In this document: positions 44,703 through 53,372 of the stretch, piece by piece | Layout: the number at the start of each line of letters is the position of its first letter | Numbering within the stretch: position 1 is the stretch's first letter | Source of the DNA: Helicobacter mastomyrinus | GTDB lineage: Bacteria > Campylobacterota > Campylobacteria > Campylobacterales > Helicobacteraceae | Direction of reading: 5' to 3' | NCBI RefSeq assembly: GCF_039555295.1 | Contig: NZ_CP145316.1 | Location: 1,555,788 to 1,619,787 of the forward strand | Length of the DNA: 64,000 nucleotides | The notes under the pieces: generated by a model | Seen by the model: the letters and a program-made list of their open reading frames with translations, nothing else | Told to the model about the DNA's origin: nothing | The model's database searches: none | Made by a program: the position numbers and the translations under genes

Positions 44703-45829
44703 TGCATTGCCTTATGTATTTTTAACATATCAATATGCGCGTCTTCATCGTGCGCACGCAAGATACTTGCACCATTTTGTAGGGCGTATAAATGTAGAGC
44801 AAGCGTGCCTGAAAGTCTCTCTTCTGCTTCTTTGCCTGTGATTTCTCCTATGGTATTTTTACGACTAGCCCCTACAAGCAAGGGTAGTCCAAAATGTAAA
44901 AAATGTGATAAATGTTTGATAAGAGCGAGATTTTGCTCCTTATTTTTAGCAAATCCAAATCCAATATCAAGGACTATATCCTCCACACCCGCGTCTTTAA
45001 AAGTAGCGATTTTATCGATAAAAAATCTATCTATCTCATCAAATAAATGCGTGTAGGTATGAGTAAGATTCTGCATTATTTTAGGTGTGCCTTTAGTGTG
45101 CATTAAAATCGCCCTAGCTTTATGCTTAGCGCAAATTTTTGCCATATCATTATGGCTAAATCCACTCACATCATTAATGATGCTAAATCCATTGCAAAGG
45201 GCGTAATCAGCGGTTTTGGGATTATAAGTATCTATGCTAAAGCATTTTTTATCATAGAGATGATGGGAGACAATATATTCTACCACAGGCTTAAGACGGG
45301 CTATCTCCTCTTGTGAATCTAGCAATTCACTCCCCGGGCGGGAGCTTGCCGCACCAACATCAATATAAGTTATATCCTTTTCTAAAAGTGAGCAGATTCT
45401 GTGTATTGCGCTTTGCGGACTTTGCCTTGAGGCAGCATAAAAGCTATCAGGCGTAACATTCACAATCGCCATTATTTCAGGCGTATGATGGAATGGACGT
45501 AAATGGGATTCTAATGTCTTTTTGAGTGATTTTAGCCCAAAGGGCTGCAGGGCGAGTTTAGGGAGTAATTTTGCAAATTGGGCTTGTGTGCCAAAAAGCA
45601 GGGCGATATGCTCTCCTTTATGTGTGATAGTGCCTCTTGGTGTGGCGCATTCCCCACCTACACTTAAGGCTTCTTGCTTAAGGATATTTGCCGCTTCAAA
45701 GCTTAAATTGCGTATCTCAAAGGCAAGAATCTGCGCCTTTTTACTCATAATCTTTTGTCCCATAGTGTCTGTTCCTATGGATTGTATCGCTTGTGGAATG
45801 GAGGCAATATTTAGCCTTTTGACTATCAT
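44699..45829 (-). CDS. folP: Dihydropteroate synthase
   Basis: A 376-residue enzyme joining p-aminobenzoate to the pterin in folate synthesis; the target of sulfonamides. The catalytic domain begins near residue 115 with 'IMAIVNVTPDSFYAASRQ', then 'YIDVGAASSRPGSELLD', 'FSIDTYNPKTADYALCNGFSIINDVSGF' and 'PLLVGASRKNTIGEITG'. About 110 extra residues at the N-terminus precede it; this longer form is usual in Helicobacter. The gene overlaps holB and the following gene by four bases each. Confidence 0.95.
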   Translation of the reverse strand: MIVKRLNIASIPQAIQSIGTDTMGQKIMSKKAQILAFEIRNLSFEAANILKQEALSVGGECATPRGTITHKGEHIALLFGTQAQFAKLLPKLALQPFGLKSLKKTLESHLRPFHHTPEIMAIVNVTPDSFYAASRQSPQSAIHRICSLLEKDITYIDVGAASSRPGSELLDSQEEIARLKPVVEYIVSHHLYDKKCFSIDTYNPKTADYALCNGFSIINDVSGFSHNDMAKICAKHKARAILMHTKGTPKIMQNLTHTYTHLFDEIDRFFIDKIATFKDAGVEDIVLDIGFGFAKNKEQNLALIKHLSHFLHFGLPLLVGASRKNTIGEITGKEAEERLSGTLALHLYALQNGASILRAHDEDAHIDMLKIHKAMQ

Positions 45830-46446
45830 TTTTTACCCTTTTGTTTTTGGTAGATTCTAAGCAGGAGGGGCAAAAAGATGTAGTTTTGCTTCTCTGTGGC
45901 GTCATTTTGATTAAGCGCTATGGCTTTATCAAATAAAGAAAGCTCTTTTTGTGTGAGTGTAATCTTTGCCTCAAAAAGGGCAAAAAGCAAAGATTGAATC
46001 CGCAGTTTAATATCCTCCTTGCTGTGATTAGCGCTATCGTTTTGCTTACAAAATGTATAGATAGATTCTAAGCTTAGCTTTTTGACATCGAGCTCAAAGG
46101 GTGGGATAAATGCCTTGTGTTTATGTACTATAAGACGCATACGAGAGCGGATAGTGGGGATAAGGGCATTTTTATTTTTAGCGATGATGATAAATTGCAC
46201 TTTCTCTGGCGGCTCTTCAATAATTTTTAAAAGCGCGTTTTGTGCGGCGATATTGTATTTATTTGCAGCAATGACAATAAGCATTTCCTGCTCATAAGTG
46301 AGATAGCTTTGTGCGATTATTTCTTTGGCAATATCAATTTTTAAATCTTCTTCCCTAAAAATCTTGTAATATTGCGGGTCGCGATTGTTTATAAGATCCT
46401 CTATGAGCTCGTCCATAAGGGGTGTGATATGGATAAGTCCTATCAT
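45826..46446 (-). CDS. holB: DNA polymerase III delta-prime subunit, short form
   Basis: A 206-residue clamp-loader subunit. The key segment is 'YNIAAQNALLKIIEEPPEKVQFIIIAKNKNALIPTIRSRMRLI', which contains the family arginine-finger 'SR' motif. The protein is much shorter than the 330-residue enterobacterial form and lacks most of the first and last domains; the epsilonproteobacterial form is short, so it is not a broken gene. It lies between hobA and folP, the conserved Helicobacter order, with ends overlapping folP. Confidence 0.85.
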   Translation of the reverse strand: MIGLIHITPLMDELIEDLINNRDPQYYKIFREEDLKIDIAKEIIAQSYLTYEQEMLIVIAANKYNIAAQNALLKIIEEPPEKVQFIIIAKNKNALIPTIRSRMRLIVHKHKAFIPPFELDVKKLSLESIYTFCKQNDSANHSKEDIKLRIQSLLFALFEAKITLTQKELSLFDKAIALNQNDATEKQNYIFLPLLLRIYQKQKGKK

Positions 46447-46455
46447 TGAAGCCCC

Positions 46456-47001
46456 TTATATATCAAGTGAAATTTTATTCAGCATAGCCGCTAGAATCGC
46501 TCTGTCAAAGAGTTTAAAAAGACTAATAAGCTTATAATCTAAATGCTCATCAGTAGGGCTAAACATATCATTTTCATCAAATATCCAATACCACCCATCA
46601 CCATAGCTTTTGGCAAAGCTTGCGCGCATATTTTTTTTGCCAATATACCAGAATCTATAATTTGCATACATCATATCAAGCATATTACTAATGAGTTTAA
46701 ATCCTCTCACATCACCTTGTGCATTAGAATCTATCATATCGTGCAAATGTTTAATTTGAATAATAGGGAAAAATGGTCGTCCTTTGTGTGGTTGATTGAT
46801 ATGTTGGATAATGTATTCACCAAACCACTTGCGGGCTTCATCTGTGAGGACAATGAGGCTACCACCGTTCATAATATGTGAAATGACACGTGCCATATCA
46901 CGCAAAAATAAAAATCGCTTTTCCTCTATCCAGCCACACATCACACCTTTTTTTTCATCTTCACGTATGGTATCTAAAAGCCAATCGTTAATGTTTTGCA
47001 T
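46456..47001 (-). CDS. hobA: DnaA-binding initiation protein HobA
   Basis: About 181 residues. HobA binds domain I of DnaA and helps to assemble the replication initiation complex at oriC in Helicobacter. I start at ATG 47001 ('MQNINDWLLDTIREDEKKGV') because AAAAGGG precedes it and the length then matches the known protein; a TTG at 47022 is less likely. Family regions include 'CGWIEEKRFLFLRDMARVISHIMNGGSLIVLTDEARKWF' and 'WYIGKKNMRASFAKSYGDGWYWIFDEND'. Order lysC-hobA-holB-folP is conserved. Confidence 0.9.
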   Translation of the reverse strand: MQNINDWLLDTIREDEKKGVMCGWIEEKRFLFLRDMARVISHIMNGGSLIVLTDEARKWFGEYIIQHINQPHKGRPFFPIIQIKHLHDMIDSNAQGDVRGFKLISNMLDMMYANYRFWYIGKKNMRASFAKSYGDGWYWIFDENDMFSPTDEHLDYKLISLFKLFDRAILAAMLNKISLDI

Positions 47002-47022
47002 ATTTGCCCTTTTGGGTATCAA

Positions 47023-48228
47023 TCACTGCTCAAGTTTATATACACTATGGAGTTTTCTTACGGCTTCTTGGGCAAATTCGATACTAATAATCATAGAAAT
47101 CTTAATTTCGCTCGTGCTTATCATCATAATATTGATATTATCCTCTGCCAATGCTTTAAAAGCCGTGCTTGCCACTCCTGAATGGGACTTCATACCTACA
47201 CCCACAATAGAGACTTTCGCAATATTGTTATCATATTCGATATTGCCAAAATCATCTTTGAATTTCTCTAAAACTTGCTGCACTAGACTTATTTCTGTTT
47301 TGGGGATAGTGAAGTCAATATCTGTCTTACCATCACGTCCAATAGTTTGGACAATCATATCAACATTAATATTATTATCTGCCAAAAGCCCAAAAATATC
47401 TGCGGCAATACCCGGGCGGTCTAGCACATCAGCAAGACTTACTCGTGCTTGATTCTTATCGAGTGCTACGCCACTTACAATAGGTTTTTCCATTATATCC
47501 TCCTCTTTAGTGATAAGTGTGCCTTCGCTTTGGGTAAATGAACTCGCACAAAGTAGCTTAACATTAAGCTTTTTTGCTAATTCCACAGAGCGATTAAGCA
47601 AGACTTTTGCGCCCATAGAGGCAAGCTCTAGCATTTCATCATAGCTAATTTTTTCTAACTTTCTTGCCTCTTTGACAATGCGTGGGTCTGTGGTATAAAC
47701 ACCATCAACATCGCTATAAATCTCACACTTATCAGCATTGAGCGCACCGGCTAATGCCACAGCAGAGAGATCACTCCCGCCACGTCCTAGTGTGGTTACC
47801 TCACCATTGGTAGAGATACCTTGGAATCCTGCTACAACCACGACATAGCATTCATTAAGAAAGTGAAAGATTTTTGTTGTGTCGATATATTCAATACGTG
47901 CTTTTGTGTGAAAATTATCGGTTATAATCCCCGCCCCTTTGCCGCTTAAGGAAATAGCTTTCACCCCCATAGATTCTAGGGCAATAGCAAGAAGTGCAGC
48001 TGTAATGCGCTCTCCAGAGCTTAAAAGCATATCCATTTCTTTTGTGTTTGGGAGGGGCGTAAAGTGCTGTGCAAAGCCAATAAGTCTATCAGTCTCTCCG
48101 CTCATCGCAGATACAACAATCACAAGAGTATTTCCCTGTACTTTGCTTTGAATGACACGTTGGGCGACATTGCGGATTCTATCACAATCCCCCATACTTG
48201 TGCCGCCATATTTTTGCACAATAAGCAT
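47023..48228 (-). CDS. lysC: Aspartokinase
   Basis: A 401-residue aspartate kinase, the first step towards lysine, threonine and diaminopimelate. The N-terminal kinase domain starts 'IVQKYGGTSMGDCDRIRNVAQ', with 'VVAGFQGISTNGEVTTLGRGGSDLSAVALAGAL' in the middle. Two ACT domains form the C-terminal 130 residues ('NVDMIVQTIGRDGKTDIDFTIP', 'VSIVGVGMKSHSGVASTAFKALAEDNINIMMI'), which bind feedback inhibitor. It is the first gene of this minus-strand operon. Confidence 0.95.
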   Translation of the reverse strand: MLIVQKYGGTSMGDCDRIRNVAQRVIQSKVQGNTLVIVVSAMSGETDRLIGFAQHFTPLPNTKEMDMLLSSGERITAALLAIALESMGVKAISLSGKGAGIITDNFHTKARIEYIDTTKIFHFLNECYVVVVAGFQGISTNGEVTTLGRGGSDLSAVALAGALNADKCEIYSDVDGVYTTDPRIVKEARKLEKISYDEMLELASMGAKVLLNRSVELAKKLNVKLLCASSFTQSEGTLITKEEDIMEKPIVSGVALDKNQARVSLADVLDRPGIAADIFGLLADNNINVDMIVQTIGRDGKTDIDFTIPKTEISLVQQVLEKFKDDFGNIEYDNNIAKVSIVGVGMKSHSGVASTAFKALAEDNINIMMISTSEIKISMIISIEFAQEAVRKLHSVYKLEQ

Positions 48229-48261
48229 ATCTATACCTTGAAGTAAAATAAAGCCCTAATC

Positions 48262-48288
48262 ATAGAATCTTCTTGCTTAAGATTCTAT
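48262..48288. other. Hairpin of AGAATCT/AGATTCT words upstream of lysC
   Basis: ATAGAATCTT (48262-48271) and AAGATTCTAT (48279-48288) form ten base pairs around a seven-base loop, 34 bases upstream of the lysC start. It could act in the leader RNA. The rest of the 293-base gap to the next gene shows no clear feature. Confidence 0.45.
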
Positions 48289-48521
48289 ATTGCTATATCC
48301 CCTTGTTTCATTACCTCTTAGCTTTGCGAGTGTAAGCAAGATTTTGCTTATCTCTAAGATGGGTGAAGTAATCTTGCAGGGATGTATGTTTGCAGGAACA
48401 AAATACCAATCGAGGATAACAAGCAAAAATACCGCCCCCTTTTTTTTGGTAAAAAAAGCTTATCCTTAAAATGATGTAAGTGGAAAGATAGACATTGCTT
48501 AAGCTCATATATTGCCTTGAC

Positions 48522-49514
48522 TTAGCTCAAAGTCTTTTGTATAAAGCCTATAATGTCAGTAAGCACTTGTTTTTTATTAATTTCATTTAAAATCTCGTGC
48601 CTTGCACCGCCATAAAGCTTTAGCTCCACATCAAAACCGCTTTTTTGATACTGTTTGGCAATTTTTTCCACTCCTCTGCCAAAATCCCCGCAACTATCGC
48701 AATTCCCGCTTATAATCAATATAGGGAAATGCTCCCCTTTAAGATTGTGCGTGATATGCACTTCCTGCATAAGCTCAAAAAGCGCGATAAAGCTTTGCAG
48801 GCTGAAAACAAAGCTACACGCGTTATCCGCTCTATACGCTGCTATAACATCTTTATCACGGCACAGCCACGCAAATCCGCCCTTAGCGCAATCCTCATCT
48901 TTATTATGCAAAAATGGCTTATTGAATCTGCCAAAAGAGAGGGAATTGATGAAATGTTTGCCCCAAGTGTGGAGTTTGCATTTGTATAGAATCTGTGCTA
49001 AAGCCTTGCCTAAGCCCACAAGCGGATTATATGCAGGAGAACCTGAAAGTATCAAGGCATCTAGCTCGTATAAATAAGCCTTGATATATCCACGTGAAAG
49101 CAAAGAACCCATAGAATGCCCCAGCAGCACATATTTGCTAGGTTTAAATCGCTCTTTTGTAATCAATGTAAGCTGATGCATATCATCTATTGCATAGTGC
49201 ATACCGCTTTGCTTTCCTTGTGTCTCTTGAGTGCTTTTGCTTTGAGTGCTTTTGCCTATATCGCCCCACGCACAAGTAGAATCTATGCTTTTCCCGTGCG
49301 CCCTGTGGTCATTGATCACCACTACATAACCTGCCTTTGCTAAATGTGTGCCTACCCATTCATATCGCCCTTTATGCTCCACCATACCGTGCGCAATTTG
49401 CACCACGATAGGCGATTCTAAGCTGTGAGAGGGCATATACACATCATAAAATATTCTAAGATTGTCTTTATTTGAGATGAAAGTTTGATTGTTTTGTATG
49501 ATTATATCTTGCAT
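48522..49514 (-). CDS. Alpha/beta hydrolase, monoacylglycerol-lipase-like
   Basis: About 330 residues, starting at ATG 49514 after AAGGAGC. The serine hydrolase fold is clear: oxyanion region 'QIAHGMVEHKGRYEWVGTHLAKAGYVVVINDHRAHGKS', nucleophile elbow 'YVLLGHSMGSLLSRGYI' (Ser in GHSMG), an acid in 'ISGNCDSCGDFGRGV', and the His in 'YGGARHEILNE'. This pattern matches lysophospholipase or monoacylglycerol lipase types. It is cytoplasmic by sequence. The substrate is not known. It stands alone between two repeat-rich gaps. Confidence 0.85.
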   Translation of the reverse strand: MQDIIIQNNQTFISNKDNLRIFYDVYMPSHSLESPIVVQIAHGMVEHKGRYEWVGTHLAKAGYVVVINDHRAHGKSIDSTCAWGDIGKSTQSKSTQETQGKQSGMHYAIDDMHQLTLITKERFKPSKYVLLGHSMGSLLSRGYIKAYLYELDALILSGSPAYNPLVGLGKALAQILYKCKLHTWGKHFINSLSFGRFNKPFLHNKDEDCAKGGFAWLCRDKDVIAAYRADNACSFVFSLQSFIALFELMQEVHITHNLKGEHFPILIISGNCDSCGDFGRGVEKIAKQYQKSGFDVELKLYGGARHEILNEINKKQVLTDIIGFIQKTLS

Positions 49515-49927
49515 TGCTGCTCCTTGAAAATGATGTTTGGAAATATTTCTCTTAATTGTAATATTGGTGGGATTATAGAATCTAAACCTATTCAACTTGC
49601 CTTATTTGATTTGGTTATCATACGCACGAAGTGTTCGCTGGATTATCTTCTCACTCCACACTTGCAAAGTGAGTTTTAAAAGGTAGAGATTCTCTAGTCT
49701 ATCCTATGCCCTTGCTGTTGCGATGTAATCGCTGTATTCGCACGAAGTGCTAATCCACACTTGCAAAGGGTCTTGCTTTGCAGATATAAAATCTGCTTCG
49801 CACCATTCAATCCCGAAGGGATTTAATCTCGCAAAGGGCAATAGCCCTTGAGGACAAAAGGATACACTTGATAACCGCACTTCGTTTGGTTATCAAGTGA
49901 GATTCTAAGGTTAGAATCTCTAGTCTA
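49515..49927. repeat. Hairpin-rich intergenic repeat region (copy C)
   Basis: No gene is seen. The region carries nested stems: CACTTGATAACC with its complement (49865-49876 and 49888-49899), GAGATTCTAA-GG-TTAGAATCTC (49899-49920), and CGCACGAAGTG and CACACTTGCAAA words, each present twice. CTAATCCACACTTGCAAA is shared with 38,019. It separates the hydrolase from the glycan cluster and may terminate transcription from both sides. Confidence 0.6.
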
Positions 49928-51109
49928 TTATTTATCCTGCATTATCTTTGCTGCTTCTGCAAATTCACCTACACCTTTATACCACAGCATTCGCGCTATG
50001 AGTAAAAACACCATTTCTTTAGAATCTTGCTTATTTTTGGTGCATTGTGAGGAAGTAAAGTATTGGCAATCCACCCCCTCGCTATCAAGCAAAAAGGCTT
50101 GAGATTGCTTGATAAGAGAATGGTTTAAAAACTCCTGCATATCATCAGTATTTAAAAACCATACTTGATATGTCTTTTTGAGGGCAGAGCGATACATTTT
50201 ACACACGATGGAATGCAGTATTTTCTTGCCTATGCCACCCTCGATAAAGGCATAGCCTAGCCCTGTGATAATAGCAATATTGGGAATCTTTAGAGTATTG
50301 CAAAGCATAGAGCTATAAATAGCGGGTTTAATCGTGTAGTTAAAGACTATTTGAGGCTTAAGTGCACGTAAAGTATGGGTGAGGTGATAGAGGGTGCGTA
50401 TATCTTTGAGAGGATTAAGTGAGCGAGAATCTATAGAGAAATGATGTGTAGTAAAGCCCTCATTTTGTAGCTTGGGGGTGCTTGTATCAAAAGGGGCGAT
50501 GATGTGTATGTCAAAGCCTCTATCTTTCAGGGATTTTAGGACTTGTAAGCGGAAGTTATACATCGCATAGGAGGTATTACTCACAAAGGCAAGGATAGGT
50601 TTAGAATCTTGTGAGTTGGCTTTGGGCGGCTTATCATTCATAATATGGGCTGTGGTGCAAAGATAATGTGAGATAATTCTATGTATATCAAAACGTTTTT
50701 TGACAAAGTCTCTCCCCCTTTTACCCATTTCTTTTATACGTGTGGGGGTGAGGAGATTCATAGCTGTTATGAGGGCTTGAGTATTTTTAGGCGGGATAAG
50801 TATGCCATTTTGCCCTATAAGGAGGTTTTTATAGACTTTAAGCGGTGGAGCGATACATTCTTTACAGCCCGGGACATTAGTGCTAATGATGGGTTTCCCC
50901 ATACTCATAGCCTCTAACAATACACGCGGAACACCTTCTTTATAGCTTGGCAGCACAATACAAGAGCTAGATTCTATAAATTCCCTGACATCGTGGGCTT
51001 CCCCTAGATAGGTGATAATGCCTTGCTTGTCCCAAAGTGTGATTTGAGCCTTGCTTATCGCACTAGGATTAGGGCAATCGCAAGCCCCCAAAAGATAAAA
51101 TCTAGGCAT
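49928..51109 (-). CDS. Circularly permuted GT4-type glycosyltransferase
   Basis: A 393-residue protein in which the two halves of a GT4 (GT-B fold) enzyme are in swapped order. Residues 1-150 match the C-terminal sugar-nucleotide domain ('PRFYLLGACDCPNPS', 'SCIVLPSYKEGVPRVLLEAMSMGKPIISTNVPGC'). Residues 170-393 match the N-terminal acceptor domain ('KPILAFVSNTSYAMYNFRLQVLKSLKDRGFDIHIIAP', 'NIAIITGLGYAFIEGG') and end at 'LIARMLWYKGVGEFAEAAKIMQDK', exactly where the first half would continue. A stop lies in frame 12 bases upstream of the ATG. It may be functional or a remnant of tandem copies. Confidence 0.75.
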   Translation of the reverse strand: MPRFYLLGACDCPNPSAISKAQITLWDKQGIITYLGEAHDVREFIESSSCIVLPSYKEGVPRVLLEAMSMGKPIISTNVPGCKECIAPPLKVYKNLLIGQNGILIPPKNTQALITAMNLLTPTRIKEMGKRGRDFVKKRFDIHRIISHYLCTTAHIMNDKPPKANSQDSKPILAFVSNTSYAMYNFRLQVLKSLKDRGFDIHIIAPFDTSTPKLQNEGFTTHHFSIDSRSLNPLKDIRTLYHLTHTLRALKPQIVFNYTIKPAIYSSMLCNTLKIPNIAIITGLGYAFIEGGIGKKILHSIVCKMYRSALKKTYQVWFLNTDDMQEFLNHSLIKQSQAFLLDSEGVDCQYFTSSQCTKNKQDSKEMVFLLIARMLWYKGVGEFAEAAKIMQDK

Positions 51110-51279
51110 ATTGCAGCCTTAAAGGGCTTTTGGCAACGGGTGTGAAAACACCTAGTGGATAAGAGAAAAGCGATAATAGGGCAAAGTAAGGATGTGCGAG
51201 TTGAGAAAAAAGAGAGGGAGAAAAAATCGATAAAAATGAACGATAGAAAGTAAAATACCAAAGGGCAATAAATCCTACT

Positions 51280-52080
51280 CTATCCCTCCCCCCCCCCGTT
51301 GCTTCTAAAGAGCATAATTAGTCTATCTTTAAGCTTAGTGAGTGGCTTAAGCAAGATAAAAAGTGGCAGGGTGCTTAGGTGGTTTTCCCTCCACGCTTGG
51401 GCGCATTGCAAGTTTGCTTTAAATATATTTTTTAAACTCACATTTGAAGCCCCGCCAACGCGCATTTTTACAAAGCATTTATCGATATAAAAGCTCTTTA
51501 GCGCATATTTATATAAAAACCGCAGCATAAGCTCATAATCTGCAGCAATATTGAACTTGAGATTGAAATTGCCATACTGCTCATAAAGTCGCTTTTTAGC
51601 ATAAAAGCTAGGGTGGGGCGGGTGGAATCCACACATAAAGCCAAGGCGGCTAAATGGTTTGCCTTTAAGGGGGCGCAGGGGCTTATGGTGTGCATTAATA
51701 TATGTGATATTAGCATAAATAATTTGCACATTATCGGGTCTGTCAAATCCCCAAGCGATAAAGTCTAAGACATCATTTGAAGCAAAAAAGTCATCAGCAT
51801 TAAGAAAGCCTATAATATCGCCATTAGCGTATTTCAAGCCCTTATTCATACCATCATATATACCCTTATCGCTTTGGCTTATGACTATGAGGGACAAGCC
51901 CCTTTTTTCATAACGTGGGCGGTAAGATTCTATAATTTGCAAGGTCTCATCGCTACTTTTAGCATCAATAATAATATGCTCAAAATCATTATATTTTTGC
52001 GATAGCACAGAATCGAGTGTATAGGATATGCTAGAAGCAGCATTAAAAGCAGTGGTAATAAGGGAGATTCTAGGCGGCAT
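51280..52080 (-). CDS. GT2 glycosyltransferase, WcaA-like, with terminal G tract
   Basis: A 266-residue GT-A glycosyltransferase for surface glycan. Family features: 'RISLITTAFNAASSISYTLDSVLSQKYNDFEHIIIDAKSSDETLQIIESY', the 'SDKGIYDGMNKGLKYANGDIIGFLNADD' metal-binding region (DAD), and 'FHPPHPSFYAKKRLYEQYGNFNLKFNIAADYELMLRF'. The last codons contain a G10 run. At present it ends NGGGEG. Lengths 9 or 12 would extend it by about 60 residues up to the next gene; 11 would stop it early. The start overlaps the previous gene end. Confidence 0.85.
   Translation of the reverse strand: MPPRISLITTAFNAASSISYTLDSVLSQKYNDFEHIIIDAKSSDETLQIIESYRPRYEKRGLSLIVISQSDKGIYDGMNKGLKYANGDIIGFLNADDFFASNDVLDFIAWGFDRPDNVQIIYANITYINAHHKPLRPLKGKPFSRLGFMCGFHPPHPSFYAKKRLYEQYGNFNLKFNIAADYELMLRFLYKYALKSFYIDKCFVKMRVGGASNVSLKNIFKANLQCAQAWRENHLSTLPLFILLKPLTKLKDRLIMLFRSNGGGEG
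51288..51297 (-). repeat. G10 tract (C10 on plus strand) at GT2 3' end
   Basis: Ten G residues in coding direction within the last codons of the WcaA-like gene. Length changes alter or extend the C-terminus. Confidence 0.9.
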
Positions 52081-53254
52081 TTGACTGCCTTAAGAGAATA
52101 AAATGAGGGGTAGGGGTGCTTAGAGCTTGATATGTGTAAAGCTTAGGATATATACACTTAGACGGATATAAGTAAGGCAGCGATTCCAATACTGCAAGGA
52201 TAGTATGCAGCAAAGCATATAGGGCGAACAAATGCCTGTGTAAAATGGCAGAGGCTTTAAGGGAGCAATAAGGTTTTGCTCTACAAGGGGTGATAGATGA
52301 GTACGTATTATATCTAGGAGCGATGTTTGCTTTGCCCCCCCCCCTGTTTATTTTATTATTCATTCCATAGTGTTGCGGAGTGTAAAAGCGAGATTCTAAA
52401 ATCATAAGTGAGCCGAGGTTGTTCCCCATTATTTTGGCAATTTTAGGTGCGAGAGGATTATGCACTACAAGCTCTTTTGCAAGAGTATGTAGAGCTTGGA
52501 TAATATGGCGCATATCAAGGATTTTTTTCTCTACTTTGGCTTTATTTTGCGTGATAGAGATATGATTGAGGCAATACACATAGAGTCGTGCGTTGATACC
52601 CACATAGCTTTTAGCCAAGAGGCTGATGATAAAAAAATGCAACATATCCTCTGCCATAATAAGCTTTAGCGGGATATAGGTTTGTATAAGTGGTAGAGTC
52701 TGCTTTAATAGAGTGCTTTTGAAGCATTTATCCCAAAGTGTGAATTTAGGAAAATGATAGTTTTTGAGGAAAAAATTATAAGCAATGTTTGTATTGCTTA
52801 ATGGCTTGAGAGAGAGCCCAATAGGCAGGATATAGCGTAGTTTATGTGCAGCATTTGCCAGAAGCGAAGTCTTTTTATTGCCCTTATAGTGTATATTAAA
52901 GTGGATTATATCAGGCTCTTTGTGCGCTAATAGTGTTTGCTCTAGGACTTCACACATTTTAGATTCTATATAATCATCAGCATCTATAAAGCAGATATAT
53001 GCTCCTTTGGCGTGTTTGATACCCTCAATGCGTGCAGCAAAAGTGCCTAGATTTTGAGAATTGCGGATAATTCTAATGCGAGAATCGCGCTTAGCGTAGG
53101 ATTTTGCAATATCTATTGCCCCATCATTCCCGCAATCATCGATAATAAGTATCTCAATATCCCTAAAGCTTTGGTTTATACAAGATTCTAAGCAGATGGC
53201 TATATAATCTTTGGTATTGTAGGTAGGGATAATAAGGGAGATTCTAGGCGACAT
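52070..53254 (-). CDS. GT2 glycosyltransferase, now read in an altered C-terminal frame
   Basis: The present frame gives 394 residues. The GT-A domain is intact: 'RISLIIPTYNTKDYIAICLESCINQSFRDIEILIIDDCGNDG', 'AARIEGIKHAKGAYICFIDADDYI' (DAD). At about residue 303 a G10 tract occurs. After it the present frame is His/Pro/Tyr-rich and unlike its paralogues. The other frame (tract length 9 or 12) encodes an end 'NRCLTYIRLSVYILSFTHIKL' with stop at 52120, which resembles the 'YVRILAALLTLGKIKL' end of the neighbouring copy. So the gene seems to be in an alternative phase at present. It also overlaps the next start only in this phase. Confidence 0.8.
   Translation of the reverse strand: MSPRISLIIPTYNTKDYIAICLESCINQSFRDIEILIIDDCGNDGAIDIAKSYAKRDSRIRIIRNSQNLGTFAARIEGIKHAKGAYICFIDADDYIESKMCEVLEQTLLAHKEPDIIHFNIHYKGNKKTSLLANAAHKLRYILPIGLSLKPLSNTNIAYNFFLKNYHFPKFTLWDKCFKSTLLKQTLPLIQTYIPLKLIMAEDMLHFFIISLLAKSYVGINARLYVYCLNHISITQNKAKVEKKILDMRHIIQALHTLAKELVVHNPLAPKIAKIMGNNLGSLMILESRFYTPQHYGMNNKINRGGGKANIAPRYNTYSSITPCRAKPYCSLKASAILHRHLFALYALLHTILAVLESLPYLYPSKCIYPKLYTYQALSTPTPHFILLRQSNAA
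52335..52344 (-). repeat. G10 tract inside GT2 gene
   Basis: Ten G residues in coding direction, read RGGGK at present. A length of 9 or 12 would restore the paralogue-like C-terminus ending at 52120. Confidence 0.9.
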
Positions 53255-53372
53255 ATCTGCCCTTTTCTACATAAGGCAATGTAGCGTGATGGGATTTGCT
53301 GACATAAGATAAAGATCCTTAAGAAGATAAGATGAGGATAGGATTATAAAGTAGGATTACTTAATATTTGTT

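Noticed and set aside
45826-46446. holB as a truncated pseudogene
   Set aside because: The short form is usual for epsilonproteobacteria, and overlaps with neighbours are intact.
51055-51261. Minus-strand ORF of 68 residues between the GT4 and GT2 genes
   Set aside because: Low-complexity Phe/Ser/Leu sequence with no ribosome site; a different frame is the possible GT2 extension.
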